DNA of 64,000 nt from Rhodococcus sp. H36-A4 (GTDB taxonomy: Bacteria; Actinomycetota; Actinomycetes; Mycobacteriales; Mycobacteriaceae): assembly GCF_027158005.1 (NCBI RefSeq), contig NZ_JAPVLQ010000001.1:372001-436000 (forward strand). The letters run 5' to 3'. Both the position numbers and the translations under genes were made by a program. Positions 1-9,637 of the stretch are shown here, in pieces. Positions within the stretch are counted from its first letter, which is position 1; each line of letters begins with the position of its first letter. The notes beneath the pieces are model-generated. The model did no database searches. It saw only the letters and a program-made list of their open reading frames with translations, and was not told the DNA's origin.

Positions 1-467
1 AACGGAGCAGCAGCGCTTCCGACGTTCTCTGCGGTTGCTGTCACGACCAAACCGTCGGGTGTCAGCTCGTGCGCCACAGTCAGCGTCAACGGATACGGCC
101 ACCCCTGCTGCTCGCCGATGTCCACCGTTTGTACGACGCGGGCGTCCGCCCGATCGACGACAGTCCACTCGACACGTCGCACGAATCCGTGACTGGCGTT
201 GTGACGCGAAGGTTCGGTGATCTCGAGCTGATGCTCGATGCCGCCGAAGGTGAATCTCCCGTCGGCGACTCGGTTGGGCCAGGGCGCAAGGACCAGCCCG
301 GCCGACAGCGGCGGCTTCTTCCCCGCTGCAAACGTCTCGGTCAGCGGCAAGCCGTCGAACTCCAGCATGCGCAGGCCTGCACCCGTGGAGACGATCTCGG
401 CTCGATACTTCCCACTGACCAACCGGTAGGTCTCGCTGGCGCTTCGTTCGTCAGGCATGGGTGTCAT
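1..467 (-). CDS. Aldose 1-epimerase family protein (partial, runs off left edge)
   Basis: Galactose mutarotase-type enzyme, expected to interconvert alpha and beta anomers of aldoses in the cytoplasm. The reverse-strand frame stays open to base 1, so only about 155 N-terminal residues are present and the C-terminal catalytic part is missing. Family features seen are LAPWPNRVADGRF (about residues 55-67) and HNASHGFVR (about 83-91), which resemble the Arg and first catalytic His regions of mutarotases. Two in-frame ATGs (467 and 458) could start it; neither has a strong ribosome-binding site, and 467 gives the longer reading. It lies downstream of pdxH on the same strand with about 50 bases between. 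Family call is fairly safe; the substrate is unknown. Confidence 0.8.
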   Translation of the reverse strand, partial: MTPMPDERSASETYRLVSGKYRAEIVSTGAGLRMLEFDGLPLTETFAAGKKPPLSAGLVLAPWPNRVADGRFTFGGIEHQLEITEPSRHNASHGFVRRVEWTVVDRADARVVQTVDIGEQQGWPYPLTLTVAHELTPDGLVVTATAENVGSAAAP

Positions 468-517
468 TGTCCATGCTGGGAGTCCTCTCCGGTGACTCTA
501 TAGCGAATGAAGTCGGG

Positions 518-1165
518 TCACGGCTGTAGTCGCTCGACTTCCGACGTCGCGACCGTGAACCGAATTCGGTTGTGCAGGCGGTTTGTTCGCCCTTGCCAGA
601 ACTCGACGGTGTCGGGAAGGACCCGAAACCCACCCCAGTGCGGAGGAACGGGCACCACCTGGCCGTCGAACTTTCGGTCCACATCCTCGAGCGCGTGCTC
701 GAGCTCTGCCCTCGAACTCACCGGGCGCGATTGTTGCGATGCCCACGCACCCAGCTGCGATCCCCGTGGCCGTGATGCGAAGTACTCGGCTGTGTTCTCG
801 GCGGACACCCGCTCGACCGCGCCGCGAATGGTCAGCTGACGTCCGATACCGATCCACGGGAACGTCACGGACGCATAGGGCGTGTGGGTGAGTTGCCTGC
901 CTTTGTCGGAGTCGTAATTTGTGTAGAAAACGACGCCGTCCACGTCGAGGCCCTTGCACAGCACCGTGCGCGTGGACGGATGTCCCGCGGCATCGACGGT
1001 GGCGAGCACCAGTGCATTCGGTTCGGGAATGTCCGCCTCGATGGCCTCGGTCAACCACTCCTGTGCCACCGGCAGCCAACCGCTCCGCAATCGACCGACG
1101 TCGAGGTCGGTGTCCGTGCCGTAGTCGACACGCAAATCGGCAAGGTGTGGTTTTCGGTTCGGCAC
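518..1165 (-). CDS. pdxH: Pyridoxine/pyridoxamine 5'-phosphate oxidase
   Basis: FMN enzyme oxidising PNP or PMP to pyridoxal 5'-phosphate, the cofactor needed by the neighbouring aminotransferase SerC. The 215-residue protein has the FMN-binding RTVLCK (66-71), SRPRGSQLGAWASQQS (131-146) and the C-terminal WQGRTNRLHNRIR block (190-202) ending in ERLQP, all typical of PdxH. The open frame extends to 1264, but I chose the GTG at 1165: the product then has the usual length, and an upstream start would leave under 30 bases for the divergent citA promoter. GGGAG lies about 12 bases before this GTG. Start choice is moderately sure; function is well supported. Confidence 0.93.
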   Translation of the reverse strand: MPNRKPHLADLRVDYGTDTDLDVGRLRSGWLPVAQEWLTEAIEADIPEPNALVLATVDAAGHPSTRTVLCKGLDVDGVVFYTNYDSDKGRQLTHTPYASVTFPWIGIGRQLTIRGAVERVSAENTAEYFASRPRGSQLGAWASQQSRPVSSRAELEHALEDVDRKFDGQVVPVPPHWGGFRVLPDTVEFWQGRTNRLHNRIRFTVATSEVERLQP

Positions 1166-1290
1166 GAACCCAGACGCTACTCCCGAGTACGACCGGCTAA
1201 AGTTCTTCCTGAAGAGAAAGCCCGGACGCGGCCCGGACCGGGCACTACGGCTGGAGCCGGGCATTTACGGTTACGAGGAGAGTCCAGGCA

Positions 1291-2409
1291 ATGGCTGTTC
1301 AACAGGTCCCCGAAGATTTCGTCAGTGGCCTCGAGGGCGTCGTCGCCTTCACCACCGATATCGCTGAACCGGACAAAGACGGCGGTGCCTTGCGTTATCG
1401 CGGCGTCGACATCGAAGACCTCGTATCCAAGCGGGTGACGTTCGGCAACGTATGGGCACTGCTCGTCGACGGGAAATTCGGCTCCGGGCTGCCGCCCGCC
1501 GAACCGTTTCCACTCCCGGTCCACACCGGTGACGTCCGCGTCGACGTCCAGGCAGGGCTTGCGATGCTCGCGCCGATCTGGGGCTACGAGCCGCTACTGG
1601 ACATAGACGACGCCACCGCCCGCGACCAGCTCGCACGCGCGTCCGTAATGGCACTGTCCTACGTCGCACAGTCCGCTCGCGGAATCCACCAGCCTGCTGT
1701 GCCGCAGAAGCAGATCGATCGGTGCGACACCGTCACCGCCCGCTTCATGACCCGCTGGAAGGGCGACCCGGACCCGGCACACACCGAGGCCATCGACGCC
1801 TACTGGGTCTCCGCGGCCGAGCACGGTATGAATGCTTCGACGTTCACCGCGAGAGTCACCGCCTCCACCGGAGCCGACGTCGCCGCGGCACTGTCCGGAG
1901 CGATCGGCGCCATGTCCGGCCCTTTGCACGGTGGCGCTCCGGCCCGAGTACTGCCGATGATCGAAGAGGTCGAGAAGTCCGACGATCCCCGCGGACTCGT
2001 CAAGGGAATCCTCGACCGCAAAGAAAAGCTCATGGGCTTCGGGCACCGTGTCTACCGCGCCGAGGATCCCCGCGCCCGGGTGTTGCGCGCGACCGCGAAG
2101 CGACTCGGTGCACCCCGCTACGAGGCCGCTGCCGCACTCGAGCAGGCCGCGCTGACCGAACTGCGTGAGCGTCGCCCCGACCGCGCAATCGAAACCAACG
2201 TCGAGTTCTGGGCCGCTGTGATCCTCGATTTCGCCGAGGTTCCCCCGCACATGATGCCCGCGATGTTCACCTGTGGCCGCACCGCCGGCTGGTGCGCGCA
2301 CATCATGGAACAGAAGCGACTCGGTAAGCTCGTACGCCCGGCAGCCATCTACACCGGTCCCGAGCCCCGCACCCCCGAATCCGTCGACGGGTGGGGCCAG
2401 ATCGCCTGA
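1291..2409 (+). CDS. citA: Citrate synthase 2 (CitA type)
   Basis: Condenses acetyl-CoA and oxaloacetate to citrate, feeding the TCA cycle. The 372-residue protein carries the citrate synthase signatures: AEHGMN near residue 178, GPLHGG with His213, GFGHRVY with His252 and ILDF with Asp313, the last three matching the catalytic triad. Length and sequence fit the second, CitA-type synthase of mycobacteria rather than GltA2. GAGGAGAG (1275-1282) sits 8 bases before the ATG. Divergent from pdxH, with serC 59 bases downstream on the same strand. No regulatory motif was recognised in the short leader. High confidence. Confidence 0.94.
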   Translation: MAVQQVPEDFVSGLEGVVAFTTDIAEPDKDGGALRYRGVDIEDLVSKRVTFGNVWALLVDGKFGSGLPPAEPFPLPVHTGDVRVDVQAGLAMLAPIWGYEPLLDIDDATARDQLARASVMALSYVAQSARGIHQPAVPQKQIDRCDTVTARFMTRWKGDPDPAHTEAIDAYWVSAAEHGMNASTFTARVTASTGADVAAALSGAIGAMSGPLHGGAPARVLPMIEEVEKSDDPRGLVKGILDRKEKLMGFGHRVYRAEDPRARVLRATAKRLGAPRYEAAAALEQAALTELRERRPDRAIETNVEFWAAVILDFAEVPPHMMPAMFTCGRTAGWCAHIMEQKRLGKLVRPAAIYTGPEPRTPESVDGWGQIA

Positions 2410-2432
2410 GTGCGGGTCCGACTACCCTGTAG

Positions 2433-3590
<1,158 letters not shown>

Positions 3591-3886
3591 CAGAACGCTC
3601 ACAGCTCGGGCGCTGCCGAAGAGGCTTACACTTGCGGATACGTTCGCGAGCGCAACGACCTCGGAGGGAGCGCCCGATGTGCGTTTTACCGAGACTCGAT
3701 AGCCAAGGGCGCCAACACTTTTGATGCTGCCATCACCGAACCACCACAGCAGGACACTGCAATGACTACGCTCATGACTCACGAGCATCGATGACGCCGG
3801 ACGCGTGTCGGAGACACACCGTCGATCACGATTGGATTACTGTCGAACAGGACGATATCGCGAGTCGGCGCGATGAGGAGGTCAAG
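3591..3886 (+). promoter_or_regulatory. Leader region upstream of sepH with two possible small ORFs
   Basis: About 295 bases separate serC and sepH. Two very short reading frames here have plausible Shine-Dalgarno sequences: 3677-3724 encodes MCVLPRLDSQGRQHF, with GGAGGGAG ending 6 bases before its ATG, and 3762-3794 encodes MTTLMTHEHR, with AGGA about 8 bases before. A TACACT hexamer near 3630 could be a -10 element. Neither peptide is recognised, and whether they are translated or regulate sepH cannot be told from the sequence. Confidence 0.3.
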
Positions 3887-4792
3887 GTGCGAGATCTACG
3901 TGTGGTCGGTCTCGAACCCGACGGTCAGCACGTCATTTGCGCAGATCCAACCACCGGCGACAAATTCCGGCTTCCAGCCGACGACAAGCTCCGCGCGGCC
4001 TCTCGCGGCGACATCGCTCGACTAGGACAGATTGAGATCCAAATGGACAGTGTGCTCAGGCCCAGGGAGATCCAGGCTCGTATCCGCGGTGGGGCCACCG
4101 TCGAACAGGTTGCAAACGAATCGGGAATGGCGTTGAGCCGGGTAGAGGTCTTCGCCCATCCGGTACTTCTCGAACGGTCCCAGGCATCCAGCATGGCGCA
4201 AGCCGGCCACCCTCTTCGTCACGACGGCCCTGCCGTCCAGACTCTGGCCGAGATCGTCGCGCTTGCGTTCCGCGCTCGCGGCCACCATCTCGGCGAAGCA
4301 ACGTGGGACGCGTGGCGCGACGAGGACAACAAGTGGGTAGCTCAGCTGAAGTGGCAGGCAGGTCGGACGACCAACAAGGCGCATTGGCAATATCTTCCCG
4401 ACGGCCACGGTGGCACCATCACCGCACTGGACGATGCCGCAGCGGAGCTGATCGACCCGGACTTCGGACGGCAGCTGCGCGGACTCGCTCCGGTGCACTC
4501 GCTGGCAATCGAAGAAGAGACATCCGAGGAATCCTTCGACGAGTACTACGGCACCACCGCGGACAGTGAGATCGAAACCGTCGCACCCCAGGCCCCGGCA
4601 CCACAGAACGCCGCGCCAGTGGACCTCGCGCCAGAGAACGCCGCACCAGAGGTCGCCGAGCCCCCGGTGCCCGCGGTCGCCGAGACGAAGCGGCACGAGC
4701 CTCCTGCGCCGAAGAAGGACAAGAAGGGCAAGCCTGCAATGCCTTCGTGGGAGGACGTTCTACTGGGTGTCCGCAGCAGCGGACACAATTGA
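3887..4792 (+). CDS. sepH: Septation protein SepH
   Basis: SepH binds FtsZ and stimulates assembly of the division ring in actinobacteria. The 301-residue product begins with the conserved VRDLRVVGLEPDG, has an N-terminal DUF3071-like domain with a helix-turn-helix stretch (about residues 70-110) and the Trp-rich segment WVAQLKWQAGR (about 155-165), then a long Pro/Ala/Glu linker and a conserved C-terminal tail PSWEDVLLGVR. The open frame starts at 3791, but the GTG at 3887 has an excellent GAGGAGG (3875-3881) five bases ahead and gives the family N-terminus. Order serC-sepH-DUF2537-SpoU matches mycobacteria. Confidence 0.9.
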   Translation: MRDLRVVGLEPDGQHVICADPTTGDKFRLPADDKLRAASRGDIARLGQIEIQMDSVLRPREIQARIRGGATVEQVANESGMALSRVEVFAHPVLLERSQASSMAQAGHPLRHDGPAVQTLAEIVALAFRARGHHLGEATWDAWRDEDNKWVAQLKWQAGRTTNKAHWQYLPDGHGGTITALDDAAAELIDPDFGRQLRGLAPVHSLAIEEETSEESFDEYYGTTADSEIETVAPQAPAPQNAAPVDLAPENAAPEVAEPPVPAVAETKRHEPPAPKKDKKGKPAMPSWEDVLLGVRSSGHN

Positions 4793-4831
4793 CCATGATG
4801 GGCTGACGTCAGATCGAGAAGGGTGCCAGGA

Positions 4832-5581
4832 GTGGGGGCCAAAGCATCAACTGTCTGGTACGTCGACACTCCTGACCCGATCGCGGTCCTGAGATCCTCT
4901 ACAACTTCGGACTGGGATACTGCGTCAGCGCTGGCCGGGCGCCTGTTCCCCGATCGCGTGGCCGTACCGAGCAGGCTCTCACCAGTGTCGGCCGTGGCCG
5001 GAGTAGGCCCCGACGAGATCTACATCGGGGCGTATCCGGGCGTCACGGTGGTCTGTGCGTCCGACTTGGCCGTCGCAACTCCGTCGACTCTGCCAGAGCC
5101 CTGGATTCGCCCGGTGTCGTCCGAGCGCACGTACCTAGTGATGACTGACCCGGAGACGGCGTGGGGTGCCTTCGCATATTGGGAACGCGGCACTCTGCGA
5201 CGTTCGTTCAGCGCGACTCCGATCTACATCTACGAGGACTCCGGTCTTCCGTTGGTGTGGGAGCGAGGGTTCTGGGCCGGAGAGCACCCGTTGGTCTATC
5301 CGCCCGGCGTCATGCCCGACCCACTCTCGCTTCCGTTCCACCCACAGGAATTTGCCGAAGCAGCCAACTCCGAATGGCTCGGCTACCGCTATACCGGCGA
5401 GCCACGCGGCGACGAGTTCGATCCGATCTCGTTGCAGGTGTGTGGATTCACTATGTATGCGCCCGGACAGGAACCCCGACGGGTCGAACAGACCCCACCC
5501 GACCAGGCCCCACCCGAGCCGATGCCGGATCGCTCGTTCATGCGCTGGTTGAGACGGAAATCCCCAGAACTACGAAGCTGA
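4832..5581 (+). CDS. DUF6928-like protein of unknown function
   Basis: A 249-residue soluble protein whose N-terminus MGAKASTVWYVDTPDP and block IYIGAYPGVTVVCASDL (about residues 68-84) resemble the actinobacterial DUF6928 family, for which I know no function. Trp- and Tyr-rich segments such as WGAFAYWERG and LVWERGFWAGEHP follow in the middle, and the tail is Pro/Glu-rich with a basic end. I chose GTG 4832 over GTG 4823 because GAGAAGG (4816-4822) is then 9 bases away and the family start MGAK results. It lies downstream of sepH on the same strand and overlaps the convergent DUF2537 gene by 44 bases. Family assignment is from memory. Confidence 0.75.
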   Translation: MGAKASTVWYVDTPDPIAVLRSSTTSDWDTASALAGRLFPDRVAVPSRLSPVSAVAGVGPDEIYIGAYPGVTVVCASDLAVATPSTLPEPWIRPVSSERTYLVMTDPETAWGAFAYWERGTLRRSFSATPIYIYEDSGLPLVWERGFWAGEHPLVYPPGVMPDPLSLPFHPQEFAEAANSEWLGYRYTGEPRGDEFDPISLQVCGFTMYAPGQEPRRVEQTPPDQAPPEPMPDRSFMRWLRRKSPELRS

Positions 5582-5807
5582 GGACGGCACCGACACACGT
5601 TCCGTACACGAGCCACCGCCACAGCGGCGTGTGTCGAAAGCGCAGCACAGTCGGTGCTGCACCCCCGACGACGATCAAGTTGATCCCCACTGCCAGGAAT
5701 ACGTTGACGGCTGCAAGTTCGAGGCCGAACGTTGTCAGCGCGGCTCCGACGAGGACAGCCGCGAAGAGCGCGACCGGAACGCCGGTATAGGCGACGTGCT
5801 CGGTCAC
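5538..5807 (-). CDS. DUF2537 small membrane protein
   Basis: An 89-residue hydrophobic protein with about three membrane segments (VPVALFAAVLVGAAL, VNVFLAVGINLIVVGG and WLVYGTCVGAVLSFVVL). Length, topology and position beside the SpoU methyltransferase match the DUF2537 family, as at Rv0882 in M. tuberculosis. The frame stays open far upstream inside the methyltransferase gene, but GTG 5807 overlaps the methyltransferase stop as GTGA, pointing to translational coupling. Its 3' end overlaps the convergent DUF6928-like gene by 44 bases. Biochemical role unknown. Confidence 0.8.
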   Translation of the reverse strand: MTEHVAYTGVPVALFAAVLVGAALTTFGLELAAVNVFLAVGINLIVVGGAAPTVLRFRHTPLWRWLVYGTCVGAVLSFVVLGISVSTSA

Positions 5808-6607
5808 TGCACGCGCACCCGTTCGTAGAACGCCATCGCAGCCGCGGTGGCCACATTGAGCGAGTCGGTATCGGGTGCCATCGGAATTCGTGCGCGAACA
5901 TCGGTAGCGCGCATGGCATGTTCGGTCAGCCCCGGCCCCTCGGCGCCGAGCAGCAATGCGACCTTCTCCCCCGTCATCGCCTCGGCAAGAGGAATCGCCG
6001 ACGGATTCGGCGTCAACGATATGGTCTGAAAGCCGCTGTCGTGGAGAATCTTCAAGCCCCTCGGCCAGTCCGGAACCCGTGCGAACGGAACCCGAAGTAC
6101 GTGTCCCATGGACACTCGTACGGCACGACGAAAGAGAGGGTCGGCGCATGCCGCCCCGAAAAGTACAGCGTCCACCCCGAGGCCTGCGGCGTTACGGAAC
6201 ATTGCGCCGAGATTCTCGTGGTCGTTGACACCCTCGAGCACGACGACAGTCCTGGCATCGCGGACGACGTCGGCGACGTCGAGTTCCGGGGACCGACTCG
6301 CCACGGACAGCACGCCACGGTTCAGATGAAATCCGATGACGTCGGCCATCACCTCGGCACTGGTCCGATAGAACGGAACATCCACTCCGTCGAGGCGTGA
6401 ACCCAGTTCTACGAGCCTGCGGTCGACACCGAGCAGGCTGATCGTCGGGAACCGCGAGGTCAACAACCGCTCGGTCACCAAAACGCCCTCGGCAATCACC
6501 AGCCCCTTCCCGTCGGGGAGGTCCGGTCTGCGGTCGGAGGAATTGAGGTTGCGAAAGTCGTCCAGTCGCGGATCGGCAGAGTCGTCGATGTCGATTACGT
6601 TTACCAC
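5804..6607 (-). CDS. SpoU/TrmH-family RNA 2'-O-methyltransferase
   Basis: Predicted SAM-dependent methyltransferase acting on ribose 2'-OH of rRNA or tRNA. The 267-residue SPOUT protein shows the three family motifs in order: NDHENLGAMFRNA (128-140) with the conserved Asn/Arg, LLLGAEGPGLT (218-228), and IPMAPDTDSLNVATAAA (241-257), which forms the knotted cofactor site. An N-terminal substrate-binding region precedes it. GTG start at 6607, divergent from the Eis-like gene with 38 bases between the chosen starts. Couples by a 4-base overlap to DUF2537. The RNA target cannot be read from sequence. Confidence 0.9.
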   Translation of the reverse strand: MVNVIDIDDSADPRLDDFRNLNSSDRRPDLPDGKGLVIAEGVLVTERLLTSRFPTISLLGVDRRLVELGSRLDGVDVPFYRTSAEVMADVIGFHLNRGVLSVASRSPELDVADVVRDARTVVVLEGVNDHENLGAMFRNAAGLGVDAVLFGAACADPLFRRAVRVSMGHVLRVPFARVPDWPRGLKILHDSGFQTISLTPNPSAIPLAEAMTGEKVALLLGAEGPGLTEHAMRATDVRARIPMAPDTDSLNVATAAAMAFYERVRVQ

Positions 6608-6645
6608 GTGTCCATCTTGGCATCTGTATGGAAAGGTCGAGTGCG

Positions 6646-7848
6646 ATGAATACCGAGGGCACGATCACTGTCAGGACGGCAACCGACGACGACTGGGATG
6701 CCGTGGCGCTTCTGGATGCGCATGCATTCGGTGAACACCAGAATGCCGAGGATCTTGCCGAGACGCAGATTCTCACCAGTTCGCGTCACGTCGTAATGGC
6801 GTGGGATGGAAGCACGCCCGTCGGAGTGGCGATGCACTTCCCGATGTCGGTGACGGTCCCGGGCGGCGCTCAGGTGGAGGCGTCGGGCGTGTCCTGGGTT
6901 TCGGTCGCACCGACACATCGTCGACGCGGAATCCTCCGGCGCATGTTCACCGAACAGCATCGCAATCTCGAAGCGGCAGGCGCCCCCCTGTCGTTGCTGA
7001 CAGCCAGCGAGGCAACGATCTACCGACGCTTCGGCTACGGGCCTGCCACCGAGGAACACCGAGTGGTTCTCGATCGCCGCTTCGCACAGTTCCATCCGGA
7101 CGTCCCCGCAGTGACCGACGTCCGATTGGTGGAGTCCACCGAGGCGTCGACTCTGCTTCCCGAGATCTACCATCGCTGGCAGCGCAAGACGGCAGGCGCA
7201 CAACCGAAGCCGCCGATCCGCTGGGAGCGCTTCTTCGCCGACCGCGAAAACGGTCGAGAAGGATTGACCGCGCTCTTCTTCATGGTTCACCCGGACGGTT
7301 ACGTCGCCTACCGCCGAAACATGTCCGGCGACACCAAGGTTGTCGTCGAGGAATTCATAGCGGTCACCGACGACGCGTATGCCCAGATGTGGCAAGTGCT
7401 CGTCGGGATCGATCTCGTCGACACCATCGAGGTCAGTCAGGCCCCGGACGAGGCGTTGCCGTTCCTGCTGACGAACAATCGCCTACCGAAGATCACCGGT
7501 CACCACGACGCACTGTGGAGCCGTGTCATGAATATCGAAGCTGCCCTCGCAGCCCGTACCTACGCCGTCGACGCGCAGTTCGTGCTCGACGTCTTCGATC
7601 CGTTCCTCGAGGCCGGCGGAACCTTCGACGTCACGATCAGTGCTGGAAAAGCCACCGTCACGCGGACCGATGCTCCCGCCGACGCGTCGATGAAGCTCGA
7701 TGTGCTCGGCAGTCTGTATTTCGGCACTCACCGTGCCAGTAGGTTCGCGGCCTCGAATCGCCTGTGGAGCCGGGATTCGGACGCGTTGCACACGGTGGAT
7801 CTCGCGTTCTCGACCGACCGTGCATCAGTCATGGGCTGGGAGTTCTAG
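6646..7848 (+). CDS. eis: Eis-type GNAT N-acetyltransferase
   Basis: Cytoplasmic acetyl-CoA-dependent acetyltransferase of the Eis family, whose members acetylate aminoglycosides or protein lysines at several positions. The 400-residue protein has an N-terminal GNAT domain with the acetyl-CoA loop VSVAPTHRRRGILRRM (85-100) and TIYRRFGYG near 125, a second degenerate acetyltransferase domain, and a C-terminal sterol-carrier-like domain. It ends in Phe, whose carboxylate acts as base in known Eis proteins, and has a Tyr in TIYRRFGYG at the usual catalytic position. ATG 6646 follows GGAAAGG (6631-6637) by 8 bases and is preferred over 6628. Natural substrate unknown. Confidence 0.85.
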   Translation: MNTEGTITVRTATDDDWDAVALLDAHAFGEHQNAEDLAETQILTSSRHVVMAWDGSTPVGVAMHFPMSVTVPGGAQVEASGVSWVSVAPTHRRRGILRRMFTEQHRNLEAAGAPLSLLTASEATIYRRFGYGPATEEHRVVLDRRFAQFHPDVPAVTDVRLVESTEASTLLPEIYHRWQRKTAGAQPKPPIRWERFFADRENGREGLTALFFMVHPDGYVAYRRNMSGDTKVVVEEFIAVTDDAYAQMWQVLVGIDLVDTIEVSQAPDEALPFLLTNNRLPKITGHHDALWSRVMNIEAALAARTYAVDAQFVLDVFDPFLEAGGTFDVTISAGKATVTRTDAPADASMKLDVLGSLYFGTHRASRFAASNRLWSRDSDALHTVDLAFSTDRASVMGWEF

Positions 7849-7851
7849 ATC

Positions 7852-9108
7852 TCACGTGGCGGCGACTGTCGTTCGTCGCCACGTGAGGATACGAGGGGGC
7901 AGATTGTTGTGCTTGATCAGGTAGACGGCCGCGCCGACGCCCGAGACCAGCGACACGCCGCCACCGAACAGCAACGGAGCTCTCGGGTCGAGGACATCGG
8001 CGAGCCAGCCCAGCACGGGGCTACCGATCGGTGTGCCGCCGAGGAAGCAGAGCATGTAGATGCCCATGACCCGTCCCCGCATCTCCGACGGCACCGACAT
8101 CTGCAGAATGTTCATCGCCGAGGTGGTGAAGGTCAGAATCAGCGCTCCGGTCGGGACGAGCAGAACTGCAACGAGTGTGTAGTTCGGCATCAGTCCGACG
8201 AGTATTTCGAACACCCCGAAAGCGATGACGGCACCGATGAACAACCGCAGGCGGGGCGTGCCGGATCGGCGGGCCGCAAGGGTCGCGCCTGCAAGTGTGC
8301 CGACGGCCAATGCCGTCGACAGTAACCCGTAAGCGTCGGCGCCGCTGCCGAAGGTGTTGCGAGCCAACACTGCCAGGCTGAGCGGAAAGTTCAATCCGAA
8401 CGTCGACACCATGAACACCGTTGCCAGGAGAACGCGCAGATCGTCTCGCCCCCATACGTACCGGAATCCTTCCCGCACCTGGCCTTTCGCGCGCGCGGCT
8501 CGTTCGACGTGGAATAGGTCGGCAGATCGCATCGCGACGAGAGCGCCGAAGACCGCAGCGAAGGACGCGGCGTTGATCAGGAACACCCACCCGGTGCCGA
8601 TGAACGTGATGAGAACACCAGACAAAGCCGGCCCGATGATGCGCGCCATGTTGAAAGTCATGGAGTTCAACGCGATTGCGTTTGCCAGCGTCTCTTTGCC
8701 AACCATCTCGATGGTGAAGGACTGGCGCACCGGCGCGTCGATGGCGGAGGAACAGCCGAGAACGAACGCGATGACGTACACGTGCCACAATTCGACGAGA
8801 TTGCCGACATCGAGGAGACCGAGCACGAGCCCGCAGACTGCTGCGAAGGCCTGGGTGATCATCAGCAGTGTTCTTTTGTCGTACCGGTCTGCGAGGACCC
8901 CACCCCACACCGACAGCAGCAGCGTCGGTCCGAACTGCAGAGCCATCACGATGCCGACAGCGACGCCGTTACCGCCCGACAGTGTCAGAACGAGCCAGTC
9001 CTGCGCCACCCTCTGCATCCACGTTCCGACCAGAGAAACTATCTGCCCGGACGCCCACAACCTGTAGTTGCGGGTTCGCAAGGCAGCGAACATCGGGGAG
9101 GCAGAGGG
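7852..9108 (-). CDS. MFS exporter (EntS/MFS_3 type)
   Basis: A 12-segment major facilitator of about 418 residues, resembling the MFS_3/EntS group of drug and siderophore exporters. The inter-helix motif GGVLADRYDKRTLL after helix 2 and PVRQSFTIEMVGKETLANAIALNS in the middle are typical; VPSEMRGRVMGIYMLCFLGGTPIGSPVLGW is the motif between helices 10 and 11 in this group. The frame extends to 9243, but GTG 9108 or ATG 9093 (MFAALRTRNYRLW) gives the family N-terminus. It follows the marR gene by about 35 bases on the same strand, so both are probably co-transcribed and MarR-controlled. Substrate unknown. Confidence 0.85.
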   Translation of the reverse strand, partial: PSASPMFAALRTRNYRLWASGQIVSLVGTWMQRVAQDWLVLTLSGGNGVAVGIVMALQFGPTLLLSVWGGVLADRYDKRTLLMITQAFAAVCGLVLGLLDVGNLVELWHVYVIAFVLGCSSAIDAPVRQSFTIEMVGKETLANAIALNSMTFNMARIIGPALSGVLITFIGTGWVFLINAASFAAVFGALVAMRSADLFHVERAARAKGQVREGFRYVWGRDDLRVLLATVFMVSTFGLNFPLSLAVLARNTFGSGADAYGLLSTALAVGTLAGATLAARRSGTPRLRLFIGAVIAFGVFEILVGLMPNYTLVAVLLVPTGALILTFTTSAMNILQMSVPSEMRGRVMGIYMLCFLGGTPIGSPVLGWLADVLDPRAPLLFGGGVSLVSGVGAAVYLIKHNNLPPRILTWRRTTVAAT

Positions 9109-9129
9109 CACTCCACAAATACTAACCTC

Positions 9130-9145
9130 AGGTAACGAATTACCT
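9130..9145. promoter_or_regulatory. Perfect inverted repeat between marR and the MFS exporter
   Basis: AGGTAACGAATTACCT is a perfect 6-base inverted repeat around CGAA (TTCG on the reverse strand). It begins inside the marR stop codon and lies about 20 bases before the exporter start. It could be a MarR operator or a small hairpin with a UUCG loop in the bicistronic mRNA. It resembles half of an iron box, but the spacing is one base too long for that. Confidence 0.45.
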
Positions 9146-9590
9146 ACTCGGAGTCGTTGACCAGCGCGCCGATGATGTCGACTGCATCGCGGAGAACGAC
9201 GAGTTGAATCTCGTTCAGGCCCGCCAACTGAGAGGTCATCCACGCCTCACGCGCACTGGCCTCGTCGGCGATCAGCGTGTGACCGGACGGGGACAGCGAC
9301 ACGATTACCTGTCGACCGTCGGTGGGATGCGGAGTGCGAACTACCAGTCCGAGCTCCGCAAGCGACGCGATCACGCGTGTCATCGATGGTGGTTGCACTC
9401 GTTCACGGGACGCCAATGCACCCGGCGTCATGTCGCCCTCGCGGCTCAGGGTCGCAAGAGCCGACAGCTGAGTCAGCGACACTTGCGAGTCGACACGTCT
9501 CCCCCTCAGGTGGCGAGTCAATCGCACCACGGCCAGTGATAGATCGCTTGCCAACTCACGGTTGTCTTTCACGCTGTTTCCCGACGTCAC
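9144..9590 (-). CDS. MarR-family transcriptional regulator
   Basis: A 148-residue winged-helix regulator with the MarR layout: N-terminal dimerisation helix, recognition helix in [20 protein letters not shown] (about residues 62-81) and the wing [17 protein letters not shown] (about 95-111). It lies upstream of and on the same strand as the MFS exporter and downstream of the NCS2 permease, matching Rv0880 in position. Likely represses the exporter and itself; candidate operators are the palindromes at 9614-9637 before the gene and 9130-9145 after it. The inducer is unknown. ATG start is the only good one. Confidence 0.88.
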   Translation of the reverse strand: MTSGNSVKDNRELASDLSLAVVRLTRHLRGRRVDSQVSLTQLSALATLSREGDMTPGALASRERVQPPSMTRVIASLAELGLVVRTPHPTDGRQVIVSLSPSGHTLIADEASAREAWMTSQLAGLNEIQLVVLRDAVDIIGALVNDSE

Positions 9591-9613
9591 AGCGCAGAGA
9601 CTACGCCCTGGCG

Positions 9614-9637
9614 CGCGTTATGGCCTACGTAACCGCG
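9614..9637. promoter_or_regulatory. Imperfect palindrome upstream of marR
   Basis: CGCGTTA, nine bases, then TAACCGCG forms a near-perfect palindrome with one extra base in one arm. It overlaps the last codons of the NCS2 permease and ends about 24 bases upstream of the marR start, so it is well placed as an autoregulatory operator. The assignment is an inference from position and symmetry. Confidence 0.4.

Noticed and set aside
9121..9145. Iron-box (IdeR/DtxR) match before the EntS-like exporter
   Set aside because: The half-sites AGGTAA and TTACCT are one base too far apart, and the flanking TTA/TAA is missing.
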